From: JBBQXK01 sp038209775
GTDB taxonomy: Bacteria; Pseudomonadota; Alphaproteobacteria; Rhodobacterales; Rhodobacteraceae
Assembly (NCBI GenBank): GCA_038209775.1
Contig: JBBQXK010000019.1
Location: forward strand, 1-64,000
Length of the DNA: 64,000 nucleotides
Direction of reading: 5' to 3'
The notes under the pieces are model-generated. The model was not told the DNA's origin. It saw only the letters and a list, made by a program, of their open reading frames with translations, and did no database searches. Positions 34,498 through 42,225 of the stretch are shown piece by piece. The translations under genes were made by a program, and so were the position numbers. Numbering within the stretch: the stretch's first letter is position 1; every line of letters begins with the position of its first letter.

Positions 34498-34520
34498 CCA
34501 CCGGTTACTCGAACCGGTGG
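34498..34520. repeat. Perfect 9-bp inverted repeat
   Basis: CCACCGGTT and AACCGGTGG with a five-base loop, 36 bp after the MoxR stop. It has no T run. It may be a transcript-processing hairpin ahead of the repeat pair. Confidence 0.5.
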
Positions 34521-34535
34521 CGTTCCCGTTGGCAA

Positions 34536-34643
34536 ACCCCGGAGTATTTCCGCAAAGGTGAAGGGGCAAGGGCCGCTTCGTCGGCCCGCGCTTTCATCTT
34601 TGCCCAAGTATCCCCGGGGGGTGCGGGGGGCAGACAGCCCCCC
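34536..34643. repeat. Dispersed repeat, copies 2 and 3 head to head
   Basis: Two copies of the element lie in opposite orientation: GGAGTATTTCCGCAAAGGTG on the + strand (34541-34560) and its counterpart on the - strand (CTTTCATCTTTGCCCAAGTA, 34591-34610). Together they can fold into one long hairpin. The arrangement resembles paired REP elements and interrupts the otherwise tight moxR-VWA gene pair. Confidence 0.75.
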
Positions 34644-34673
34644 GCGTGCGCCGCTGCACGAGGCCGGGCGTTG

Positions 34674-35759
34674 ATGCGCGCCCTTGCCCCCTTCTTCGCG
34701 TTCGCCCCCGCACTGCGGGCCGGCGGCATCCCTGCGGCACCCGAACAGGTGCAGTCCTTTCTTGCCGCCGTGGGCCTTCTTGGCCCCGCCACGATCCACG
34801 ACATCCGCCGCGCGGCGCAGGCGATCTTTGGCCCCGGGCCCGAACGGCAGGATACCTTCGATCAGGTGTTCGATGCGGTCTTTCTGGGCCGTGTCTTTGC
34901 CGCGCCCGGCGACGGGGTGCCCGAGGATCTGCCCGACAGCTTCGATGCGGGCGACTTCGACCTGATGCCCGACCCCGACCAACAGGACCCCTCGGGTGCG
35001 CAAGCCACGCAGGCCGAACGCCTGTTCGCCCGCGCCATTGCGGCGGATGACGAAGGCCCGATGCTGCGCGCCTTTGCCCGCGCCCTGCCCGCAGCCCTGC
35101 CGCGCCGCCGGTCGCGGCGGATGGCGCAAGGGGGCCGCGCGCCCGACCCCGCCCGCGCGTTCCGCGACATGCTGCGCCGGGATGGCGAGATTGCCACCCT
35201 GCCCACACGCCAGCGCCGTCAGCGGCAGCGCCGCGTGCTGATGCTGGTCGATGTGTCGGGCTCGATGAAGGCCGGAACCGATGGTGCCCTGCGGCTGGCT
35301 CACGCGCTTGTGCAGGCAGGTGAGCGGGTCGAGGTGTTCACCCTTGGCACCAGGCTGACCCGCGTCACCCGCGCCCTGCGGCATCGCAACCGGGAACAGG
35401 CGTTGATGCTGGCCGGCGGGCTGGTGGCGGACTGGGACGGCGGCACGCGGCTGGGCGATGCGATGCAGGTGTTCCTGTCGGTGCCACGCTTTGCTTCGTT
35501 TGCAAGGGGCGCGATGACGGTGATCCTGTCCGACGGGCTGGAAAGGGGGGGCCCCGAGGCGCTGGTGGGCGCGATGAACCGGCTCGACGGGCTGTCGTTC
35601 GCTACCCTCTGGCTGTCGCCCCTTGCCGCCGACCCCGCCTATCGCCCCGAAACCGGGGCGATGCGCGCGATCCTGCCGATGCTGGACCGTCTGGGTGACG
35701 GTTCCAGCCCACAGGCCATCGCCTCCGAAGTCCTGTCCTTCCGCCGGGGTGCGCGATGA
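34674..35759 (+). CDS. VWA domain protein (CoxE-like)
   Basis: A 361-residue protein with a C-terminal von Willebrand A domain whose metal-ion site DVSGSMK (DxSxS) is intact, followed by GGTRLGDAM (the conserved threonine) and VILSDGLERGG (the aspartate). The N-terminal half is a helical DUF-type region found in CoxE proteins, including the basic RRRSRRMAQGG stretch. It pairs with the MoxR ATPase for maturation of the molybdenum hydroxylase. ATG 34674 is chosen because upstream in-frame codons lie inside repeat DNA. Its 3' end overlaps the amidohydrolase gene by four bases. Confidence 0.88.
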   Translation: MRALAPFFAFAPALRAGGIPAAPEQVQSFLAAVGLLGPATIHDIRRAAQAIFGPGPERQDTFDQVFDAVFLGRVFAAPGDGVPEDLPDSFDAGDFDLMPDPDQQDPSGAQATQAERLFARAIAADDEGPMLRAFARALPAALPRRRSRRMAQGGRAPDPARAFRDMLRRDGEIATLPTRQRRQRQRRVLMLVDVSGSMKAGTDGALRLAHALVQAGERVEVFTLGTRLTRVTRALRHRNREQALMLAGGLVADWDGGTRLGDAMQVFLSVPRFASFARGAMTVILSDGLERGGPEALVGAMNRLDGLSFATLWLSPLAADPAYRPETGAMRAILPMLDRLGDGSSPQAIASEVLSFRRGAR

Positions 35760-36631
35760 TCGACGCGCATTTCCATGTCTGGCGGCAGGCCGACCTGCCC
35801 TGGCTGACCGGCCCGATGCAGCCCCGCATCTTTGGCCCCTACGACCCTATCCGCCGCGATTATCCGATGGCCGAATACCTGGCCGATATCGCCGGCACCG
35901 GCATCGCGAAATCCGTCTATGTGCAGGCCAACTGGAACCCGGCCCATGCCGAGGACGAGGCGCGGTTCATCGAGGAGACCGCACAGGAAACCGGCTGGCC
36001 CCATGCAACCGTCGCCTATGCCGACATGACCGTGCCCGACGCGCGCACGGCACTCGACCGGCTGGCGCGGTTTCCCCGGGTGCGGGGCATCAGGCAGCAG
36101 TTTCACTGGCACGAAAACCCGCTCTACCGCTTTGCCACCGGTCCCGACCTTTGCGCCGATCCCACGGTTATTGCCAATGTGGCAAGGCTGGCCGACTATG
36201 GCTGGGCGTTCGATCTGCAGGTGTTCACCCCGCAGATGCCCCATGCGCTGCGGCTGGTCGATGCCTGCCCGGGCGTCACCTTCATCCTGCAACATGCGGG
36301 GATGCTGGAGGATACCACCGACGCGGGCCGCACCCGTTGGCGCGCCGCCATGGCCGATCTGGCGCTTCGCCCCAATGCAACCGCCAAACTCTCGGGCTTC
36401 GGCACCTTCCTGCACCGTAATGACGCGGACCACATCCGCTGGCTGGTGACCGAGACCGTCGCGATGTTCGGGGCCAACCGTTGCCTCTGGGGGTCGAACT
36501 TCCCCATCGAAAAGCTTTGGACCGACTATCCCGCCCTTCTGTCCGCCCACCGGGCGGCGGCAGGGGCGTTCAGCGACGCGGACAACCGCGCAATCTTCAA
36601 CGACACGGCGGCCCGGGTCTACCGGCTGTAA
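35756..36631 (+). CDS. Amidohydrolase 2 family protein (PDC lactonase-like)
   Basis: A 291-residue TIM-barrel metal hydrolase of the Amidohydro_2 family, which includes 2-pyrone-4,6-dicarboxylate lactonase, fucono-lactonases and decarboxylases. The first metal motif is MIDAHFHVW (HxH); further ligands are in RQQFHWHENP, FILQHAGML and GSNFPIEKL, the last aspartate position being asparagine-phenylalanine as in some lactonases. It overlaps the VWA gene by four bases. Together with the next two genes it forms a set of lactone- or amide-opening enzymes. Confidence 0.85.
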   Translation: MIDAHFHVWRQADLPWLTGPMQPRIFGPYDPIRRDYPMAEYLADIAGTGIAKSVYVQANWNPAHAEDEARFIEETAQETGWPHATVAYADMTVPDARTALDRLARFPRVRGIRQQFHWHENPLYRFATGPDLCADPTVIANVARLADYGWAFDLQVFTPQMPHALRLVDACPGVTFILQHAGMLEDTTDAGRTRWRAAMADLALRPNATAKLSGFGTFLHRNDADHIRWLVTETVAMFGANRCLWGSNFPIEKLWTDYPALLSAHRAAAGAFSDADNRAIFNDTAARVYRL

Positions 36632-36643
36632 CAGGGGGAACAC

Positions 36644-37492
36644 ATGGCACTCGACATCCGCATTCTGGACTATGGCGACATCGAACTGGAATCGAGCTTT
36701 CTGGTGCTGGCGCGCGATTGCGGGCGCACACGGCGGGTGCCGGTTTACGGGTTCCTCATCATGGGCGGGCAGTACCCGATCGTGGTCGATACCGGCTACC
36801 GCGATAATGCCATCATGGAAACGCTGGGCATGCGCGGCCTGCAGTTCCACGAGAACATGATCGAGCGGCAACTGGCCAAACACGGCGTCAAGGTGGGCGA
36901 TGTGCGCTATGTCATGCACACCCACCTGCACATCGACCATGCCGGGAAAGACGACCATTTCCCGATGAACACCACCGTGGTGGTCAACCGGCGCGAGATG
37001 GAACATTCCGTCTCGGGCCTGATGCACCCGCAATACCCCAAACCCGACATCCAGCACCTGATCGAACGCCTGCACACCCGCCACGCCCTGCGGTTTGAGG
37101 ATCTGGAACTGACGGGTGAGATCGAGATCATGCCGGGCGTCACGATGGACGCCGCCAATGCCCATACCGAGGGGTCGATGAACGTGCATGTGGAAACCGC
37201 CGAAGGGCGGGCCACGATCTGCGGCGACGTGATCTATGATTTCAACGACCAGATTGTGGAGCCCTTGTATCAGGTGAATGCGCATGAGCCGCAGGTGACG
37301 GGCAACCATGCGGGGTCAAAGCGGGGGGAAAAGGCCGCGATCAAGAAACTGCTGGCGACGTCGAAATTCCTGCTGCCGGTGCATGACAAGCCCGCCAAGA
37401 TCGAGCGTGGCCAGGTCGTCGGGCGGCTGGACATGGTGGTGCCCGGGCCGATCACCCAGTCGGTCGCGCGCCGCGACTGGTTCCCGGTGTGA
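36644..37492 (+). CDS. Metallo-beta-lactamase-fold hydrolase, AHL-lactonase-like
   Basis: A 282-residue MBL-fold protein with the binuclear zinc motif HTHLHIDHAGKDD (HxHxDH), a further metal histidine in ANAHTEGSMNV and the catalytic aspartate in ICGDVIYDF. The pattern and length match the N-acyl homoserine lactonase (AiiA/AttM) group, which also contains lactonases for other substrates. In this cluster it more likely opens a lactone intermediate than quenches quorum signals; neither is proven. No signal peptide. The next gene begins 4 bp after its stop. Confidence 0.87.
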   Translation: MALDIRILDYGDIELESSFLVLARDCGRTRRVPVYGFLIMGGQYPIVVDTGYRDNAIMETLGMRGLQFHENMIERQLAKHGVKVGDVRYVMHTHLHIDHAGKDDHFPMNTTVVVNRREMEHSVSGLMHPQYPKPDIQHLIERLHTRHALRFEDLELTGEIEIMPGVTMDAANAHTEGSMNVHVETAEGRATICGDVIYDFNDQIVEPLYQVNAHEPQVTGNHAGSKRGEKAAIKKLLATSKFLLPVHDKPAKIERGQVVGRLDMVVPGPITQSVARRDWFPV

Positions 37493-37495
37493 GCG

Positions 37496-39046
37496 ATGGC
37501 ACATCAGGCCCTTGACCCCGCATTCCGCCGCCTGATCGACGAAAACGCGCCCGTGCGGCAGGTGGCGCATGGCTGTACCTTTACCGAAGGCCCGGTCTGG
37601 CATCCGGTGGACCAGTACCTGTTGTTCAGCGACATGCCCGCCGACACCCGCCGCCGTCTGGACAAGTCCGGCGTGCGCGAGGTGATGAAGCCCAGCCACA
37701 AGGGCAACGGCATGACCTATGACGCCGACATCAATCTGGTGGTCTGCGAACATGCGACGTCGTCGGTGGCCCTCTTTCGCCCCGATGGCACCCGCGAAGT
37801 GCGGTGTTCGCACTTTGAAGGGCGCGAGTTGAACAGCCCGAACGACCTCTGTTTCCGGTCCTGCGGGTCGGTCTATTTCAGTGACCCGTGGTATGGGCGG
37901 ATGCCGCATTACGGGGTGGAACGGCCCCGGCAGTTGGGGTTTCAGGGCGTGTACCGCCTGCAACCCGGCCATACCGACCCCGACCTGATGGTCGACCGCT
38001 ACATGTTCACCCAGCCGAACGGGCTGTGTTTCAGCCCCGACGAAAGCCTTTTGTACATCAACGACACCGAACAGGCGAACATCCGGGTGTTCGACGTGCA
38101 AAAGAACGGCGATCTGAAGAACGGCCGCATCTTTGCGTCTGGCATAAGCGATACGATGCTGCCCGGTGTGCCCGACGGCATGAAATGCGACGCCGAGGGG
38201 AATGTCTGGTGTACCGCGCCGGGGGGGGTGTGGGTCTATGCGCCCTCGGGTGTGCTGATCGGCAAGGTGTCGATCCCCGAACTGCCCGCCAACCTGCACT
38301 GGGGGGGCGCGGATTGGCGCACGCTGTATGTCTGCGCGTCAACCTCGGTCTATGCGGTCGGGGTCAAGGTGGGGCCGCGCAGCGAGCCGTTCATGCGGGC
38401 GCGGAACGCAGGGTCCGCGACCGCGCCTGCGAAAGGCGAGGCCCTGCGGCTGGACCCCACCCGCTGTGCGCTGATCATTCAGGACATGCAGAACGATGTG
38501 GTGATGGACGGCGGCGCCTTTGCCGCCAGCGGATCACCCCAGCATTGCCGCGACCAGAACGCGCTGGCTAATGTGGCGCGTCTGGCGGCGCGTTGCCGCG
38601 AACTGGGCGTGCCGGTGATCCATGTGCATTTCCTGACGCCGCCGGGCGCCAAGGGCATGACGATGAACGCGCCCCTGTTCGAAGGGGTGCTGGACAACAA
38701 CGCCCTTGTGCGCGGCACATGGGGGGCCGAGCCTGCCCCGGGGGCCGAGGTGCACGACGGCGATTTCGTGGTCGAGAAAGACCGGATGAGCGCATGGGAA
38801 GGCACAAGGCTGGAGACGGTCCTGAAGGCCACGGGTCGCGACATGATCATCGAGACCGGCGCCTGGACCAACATGTCGATCGAGCACACCGCGCGGACCG
38901 GGGCCGACAAGGGCTATGTCATGGTGATCCCCGAGGACGGCTGTTCGTCGATGAATGCGGATTGGCACCGCGCCAGCATCAACTATGCCTTGCAGAATGT
39001 CGCGTTGGTGACCACAACGGACGCGGTTCTGACAGCGCTGTCTTGA
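37496..39046 (+). CDS. SMP-30/gluconolactonase fused to a cysteine-hydrolase-fold domain
   Basis: A 516-residue fusion. Residues 1 to about 300 are an SMP-30/gluconolactonase six-bladed propeller (metal glutamate in CTFTEGPVW, asparagine in LNSPNDLCF, aspartate in GMKCDAEGN). After a short linker a complete isochorismatase-like domain begins at ALIIQDMQND (catalytic Asp) and contains the lysine in VVEKDRMSAW. The position of the catalytic cysteine, usually TNxCVExTAR, reads WTNMSIEHTAR, so cysteine is replaced by serine. The second domain may be inactive as an amidase or may use another mechanism. The fusion suggests two consecutive steps, lactone opening plus C-N or C-O cleavage. Confidence 0.88.
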   Translation: MAHQALDPAFRRLIDENAPVRQVAHGCTFTEGPVWHPVDQYLLFSDMPADTRRRLDKSGVREVMKPSHKGNGMTYDADINLVVCEHATSSVALFRPDGTREVRCSHFEGRELNSPNDLCFRSCGSVYFSDPWYGRMPHYGVERPRQLGFQGVYRLQPGHTDPDLMVDRYMFTQPNGLCFSPDESLLYINDTEQANIRVFDVQKNGDLKNGRIFASGISDTMLPGVPDGMKCDAEGNVWCTAPGGVWVYAPSGVLIGKVSIPELPANLHWGGADWRTLYVCASTSVYAVGVKVGPRSEPFMRARNAGSATAPAKGEALRLDPTRCALIIQDMQNDVVMDGGAFAASGSPQHCRDQNALANVARLAARCRELGVPVIHVHFLTPPGAKGMTMNAPLFEGVLDNNALVRGTWGAEPAPGAEVHDGDFVVEKDRMSAWEGTRLETVLKATGRDMIIETGAWTNMSIEHTARTGADKGYVMVIPEDGCSSMNADWHRASINYALQNVALVTTTDAVLTALS

Positions 39047-39061
39047 CGGCGCGGGCAGAAG

Positions 39062-39118
39062 CGGGGGCGCTCACGCCCCCCGCACCCCCCGTGGGATATT
39101 TGTGGACAGAAAAAGGGG
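39062..39118 (+). repeat. Dispersed intergenic repeat, copy 4
   Basis: GGGGGCGCTCACGCCCCC hairpin followed by GCACCCCCCGTGGGATATTT and a diverged end (GTGGACAGAAAAAGG). It fills the gap between the fusion gene and the SDR gene. Confidence 0.7.
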
Positions 39119-39124
39119 CATCGG

Positions 39125-39868
39125 ATGGGACGGCTGGACGGCAAGCGCGCCTTTGTAACGGCGGCGGGGCAGGGGATCGGGCGCGCGACCGCCGAGGCCT
39201 TTGCGCGCGAAGGGGCCGAGGTGATCGCGACCGATATCAACGAGGCGCTGCTGGCCACGATCACCGGCATGGCCACGCGGCGGCTGGATGTGCGCGACCG
39301 CGATGCGGTGGCGGAATGTGTGGCGGCGGTAGGGACGGTCGATGTGCTGTTCAACTGCGCGGGGTTCGTCGCACACGGCACCATCCTTGATTGCGATGAG
39401 GAAGCCTGGGCGTTCTCGGTCGATCTGAACATGACCGCGATGTACCGCATCACCCGGGCGTTCCTGCCGGGCATGCTGGCACAGGGCGCGGGCAGCATCA
39501 TCAACATCGCGTCGGCGGCCAGTTCCATTCAGGCTGCCCCCAACCGTTTCGTCTATGGTGCGACCAAGGCAGGCGTCATCGGCATGACCAAGGCCATCGC
39601 CGCCGATTTCGTGGCCCAAGGCGTGCGCTGCAACGCGATCTGCCCCGGCACCATCGAATCGCCCAGCCTGTTCGGGCGGATGGAGGCGCTGGGGGAAAAG
39701 CTGGGCGGCATCGAGGAAGCGCGCAAGTTGTTCCTCGCACGCCAGCCCTCGGGCCGGCTGGGCACGGCGGCAGAGGTGGCGGCGGCGGCGGTGTATCTTG
39801 CATCTGACGACAGTGCGTTTACCACGGGCACCAACATGATCGTCGATGGCGGCTGGTCGAATACCTGA
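39125..39868 (+). CDS. SDR family oxidoreductase
   Basis: A 247-residue short-chain dehydrogenase. The NAD(P) motif is GQGIGRA (TGxxxGxG variant with AAGQGIG), the catalytic serine is in NIASAASS, and YGATKAG holds the Tyr-x-x-x-Lys pair. An acidic residue after the second strand (ATDINEA) suggests NAD(H). Closest in feel to 2-keto-3-deoxy-L-fuconate or 3-hydroxyacyl-type SDRs. It follows a repeat and probably begins the last sub-operon (SDR, FAH hydrolase, SDR). Confidence 0.9.
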   Translation: MGRLDGKRAFVTAAGQGIGRATAEAFAREGAEVIATDINEALLATITGMATRRLDVRDRDAVAECVAAVGTVDVLFNCAGFVAHGTILDCDEEAWAFSVDLNMTAMYRITRAFLPGMLAQGAGSIINIASAASSIQAAPNRFVYGATKAGVIGMTKAIAADFVAQGVRCNAICPGTIESPSLFGRMEALGEKLGGIEEARKLFLARQPSGRLGTAAEVAAAAVYLASDDSAFTTGTNMIVDGGWSNT

Positions 39869-39881
39869 GGGGGAGATACCC

Positions 39882-40727
39882 ATGAAACTGTTGCGTTGGG
39901 GTGAGGCGGGGGCCGAACGGCCCGGGATGCTGGACAAGGCCGGCATCGCGCGCGACCTGACGGGCCTTGTGCCCGATATCGCGGGCGCGGTCCTGTCGGA
40001 CACCGGCATGGCCATGCTGCGCGGCGTCGATGCAGGCGCGCTGCCTGCCGTGCCCAAGGGTGCGCGGATCGGCCCCTGCGTGGGCGGGACGGGCAAGTTC
40101 ATCTGCATCGGCCTCAACTATGCCGATCATGCCGCCGAATCCGGCATGAAGGTGCCACCCGAGCCGATCATCTTCATGAAGGCGACCAGCGCCATCGTCG
40201 GCCCCGATGACCCCATCGTCATCCCGCGCGGATCGGAAAAGACCGACTGGGAGGTGGAACTGGCCATCATCATCGGCACCCGCGCGAAACATGTGTCAGA
40301 GGCCGACGCGCTGGCCCATGTCGCAGGCTATGCCGTGGCGAATGACGTAAGCGAGCGCGCCTTTCAGACCGAGCGTTCGGGCCAGTGGACCAAGGGCAAA
40401 AGCTGCGACAACTTCGGCCAGCTTGGTCCCTGGCTGGTGACGCGTGACGAGGTAGCCGATCCGCAGGCGCTGGGCATGTGGCTGACGGTGAACGGCGACA
40501 GGATGCAGAACGGGTCGACCAAGACCATGGTCTACGGCGTGGCGCATCTGGTCAGCTATCTGTCGCAATTCTTCACCCTGCACCCCGGTGATGTGATTTC
40601 CACCGGCACCCCGCCCGGCGTTGGCATGGGGATGAAGCCGCCAAGGTACCTTGCCACCGGTGATGTGGTGGAACTGGGGATCGAGGGTCTGGGGCAGCAA
40701 CGTCAGGCTGTGGTGGCCGAGGCATGA
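39882..40727 (+). CDS. Fumarylacetoacetate hydrolase family protein
   Basis: A 281-residue protein of the FAH family, which cleaves C-C bonds in 1,3-diketo acids, decarboxylates, or hydrolyses acylpyruvates. The core FICIGLNYADHAAESG, the metal-ligand glutamates in WEVELAIIIG, and the GDVISTGTPPGVGMG loop are all present. The start at ATG 39882 has a GGGGAGA ribosome site. It overlaps the next SDR gene by four bases. In the cluster it is the likely C-C cleavage step that delivers products to central metabolism. Confidence 0.9.
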   Translation: MKLLRWGEAGAERPGMLDKAGIARDLTGLVPDIAGAVLSDTGMAMLRGVDAGALPAVPKGARIGPCVGGTGKFICIGLNYADHAAESGMKVPPEPIIFMKATSAIVGPDDPIVIPRGSEKTDWEVELAIIIGTRAKHVSEADALAHVAGYAVANDVSERAFQTERSGQWTKGKSCDNFGQLGPWLVTRDEVADPQALGMWLTVNGDRMQNGSTKTMVYGVAHLVSYLSQFFTLHPGDVISTGTPPGVGMGMKPPRYLATGDVVELGIEGLGQQRQAVVAEA

Positions 40728-41467
40728 ATACCTATGATCTGACGGGTCAGGTCGCCGTGGTGACCGGCGGCGCACAGGGCATCGGGCTGGCGGTGGCCAC
40801 CTTGCTGCACACCTCGGGTGCGCATGTGCATCTGTGGGACATGGACGCGAAACTTGCGGCCGACGTGGCCGCAGGGTTCGGTGGGCGCGCGACGGGGTCG
40901 GGGGTCGATGTGACCGACGCCGATGCGGTGATGGCACTGGGTCAGCAGGCGGCGCAGGCCAGCGGTATCCAAGTGCTGGTCAATTCGGCCGGCATCGCGG
41001 GGTCGAACGCGCCGGTCAAGGATTACCCGGTGGCCGAGTTCCACAAGATCGTGGCGGTGAACCTCAATGGCACCTTCCACGCCTGCCGCGCCGTTCTGCC
41101 GTCGATGGTGGCCACCGGATATGGCCGGATCGTCAACATCGCGTCGGTTGCGGGCAAAGAGGGCAACCCCAACGCCGGCGCCTATTCGGCATCGAAGGCC
41201 GGGGTGATCGCGCTGACCAAAAGCATCGCCAAGGAACACGCAGGTCAGGACATCGCGGTGAACTGCGTCACCCCCGCCGCCGCACGCACCCGCATCTTCG
41301 ACCAGATGGCACAAAGCCACATCGACTTCATGCTGTCGAAGATCCCGCGCGGGCGGTTCCTTGAGGTGGACGAGGCGGCGCAGATGATCGCCTGGATGTG
41401 TACCCGGGCGAATTCGTTCACCACCGGGGCGACGTTCGACCTGTCGGGCGGGCGCGCGACCTACTGA
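40724..41467 (+). CDS. SDR family oxidoreductase, last gene of the accessory cluster
   Basis: A 247-residue short-chain dehydrogenase with GGAQGIGLA (nucleotide motif), NSAGIAG, NIASVAG and YSASKAG (Tyr/Lys). Resembles 3-oxoacyl-reductase/2-dehydro-3-deoxy sugar acid dehydrogenase types. It is only distantly like the SDR at 39125, so it is not a tandem duplicate. It overlaps the FAH gene and is the last + strand gene before the convergent META-domain gene 8 bp away. Confidence 0.9.
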   Translation: MNTYDLTGQVAVVTGGAQGIGLAVATLLHTSGAHVHLWDMDAKLAADVAAGFGGRATGSGVDVTDADAVMALGQQAAQASGIQVLVNSAGIAGSNAPVKDYPVAEFHKIVAVNLNGTFHACRAVLPSMVATGYGRIVNIASVAGKEGNPNAGAYSASKAGVIALTKSIAKEHAGQDIAVNCVTPAAARTRIFDQMAQSHIDFMLSKIPRGRFLEVDEAAQMIAWMCTRANSFTTGATFDLSGGRATY

Positions 41468-41474
41468 CGCGGGG

Positions 41475-41933
41475 TCACTCCCGCGCTGCCTGCATCAACA
41501 GCGTGTCGTCGCCGTAAAGCGCCAGCGTTCCATCCGCCGCGATCTCATACCTTGTGATCCCGGCAAGTGCCGTGTTGAACGCGGCCTCCAGCGCCATGAG
41601 GTCCGCGCTGCAGGCCATGCGCGTGGCTCGCACCGGGCCAACGGTCAGGCTTGCGCCGCTGATCGTCAGGGCCGCGCCGTAACGGTTGCAGCCCGAGGTG
41701 CCAACCAATTCACCCGCCGCGCCAAAGTCCAGCGTGACGGGTGCCCCCGGCGGGATCGTGGCCGCGTCCACCCCGGTCACGATCCAGACGCCCGCCAGCA
41801 TCTCGGGCAGGGCGGCATCTCCGTTCACCGCGATGGCGCGGGGCGGCGGTGCGGGGGTCATCGCCGGGGGTGCCGCAAGGGCCGCAAGCGGCAACAGTAC
41901 GATCAGCGTGGTCTGGAACAAGGTGCGGGCCAT
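41475..41933 (-). CDS. Exported META domain protein (HslJ-like)
   Basis: A 152-residue protein with a signal peptide (MARTLFQTTLIVLLPLAALA) and a C-terminal META domain: LAGVWIVTGVDA, then GTSGCNRYGAALTISG and MACSADLMALEAAFNTAL. The two cysteines of the domain (SGCNRY and MACS) are conserved. META proteins occur with stress and heat-shock functions (HslJ) but have no defined activity. The ATG at 41933 is chosen since it starts the signal peptide. It runs convergently to the accessory cluster and marks its right border. Confidence 0.85.
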   Translation of the reverse strand: MARTLFQTTLIVLLPLAALAAPPAMTPAPPPRAIAVNGDAALPEMLAGVWIVTGVDAATIPPGAPVTLDFGAAGELVGTSGCNRYGAALTISGASLTVGPVRATRMACSADLMALEAAFNTALAGITRYEIAADGTLALYGDDTLLMQAARE

Positions 41934-42020
41934 CCGTGGTCTCCTGTGCGCTGTGGCATGGGGCAATGTGGTGGCGGCGGTTCGGGTCGTCAACCGCCAC
42001 ACCGCACCCATCCTGACCAC

Positions 42021-42074
42021 CCCCCCCTTTCACCTTGATCCAAGTATCCCGGGGTCCGGGGCAGCGCCCCGGCC
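42021..42074 (-). repeat. Dispersed intergenic repeat, copy 5
   Basis: On the minus strand: a GGGGCGCTGCCCC hairpin, then GGACCCCGGGATACTTGG and ATCAAGGTGAAAGGGGG. It matches copy 1 almost exactly in its first 30 bases. It lies between the META gene and ftsW. Confidence 0.75.
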
Positions 42075-42225
42075 TTGGCCCCAACCCCACGCCGCACCTG
42101 CCATCTCGGGGCCCCCCGCCGGTTTTGTCTAGCCAGCCCGCCCGATCTTCGCTACTCTTGCGCACAGACCCGGGGCAAACCCGGGCGACCCGAGGCAGAG
42201 CAGGCAACATCAGGCGGACCCAACC

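Noticed and set aside
36644..37492. Quorum-quenching AHL lactonase
   Set aside because: The motif fits, but there is no quorum-sensing gene nearby, and the catabolic context favours a pathway lactonase. It is kept as a family label only.
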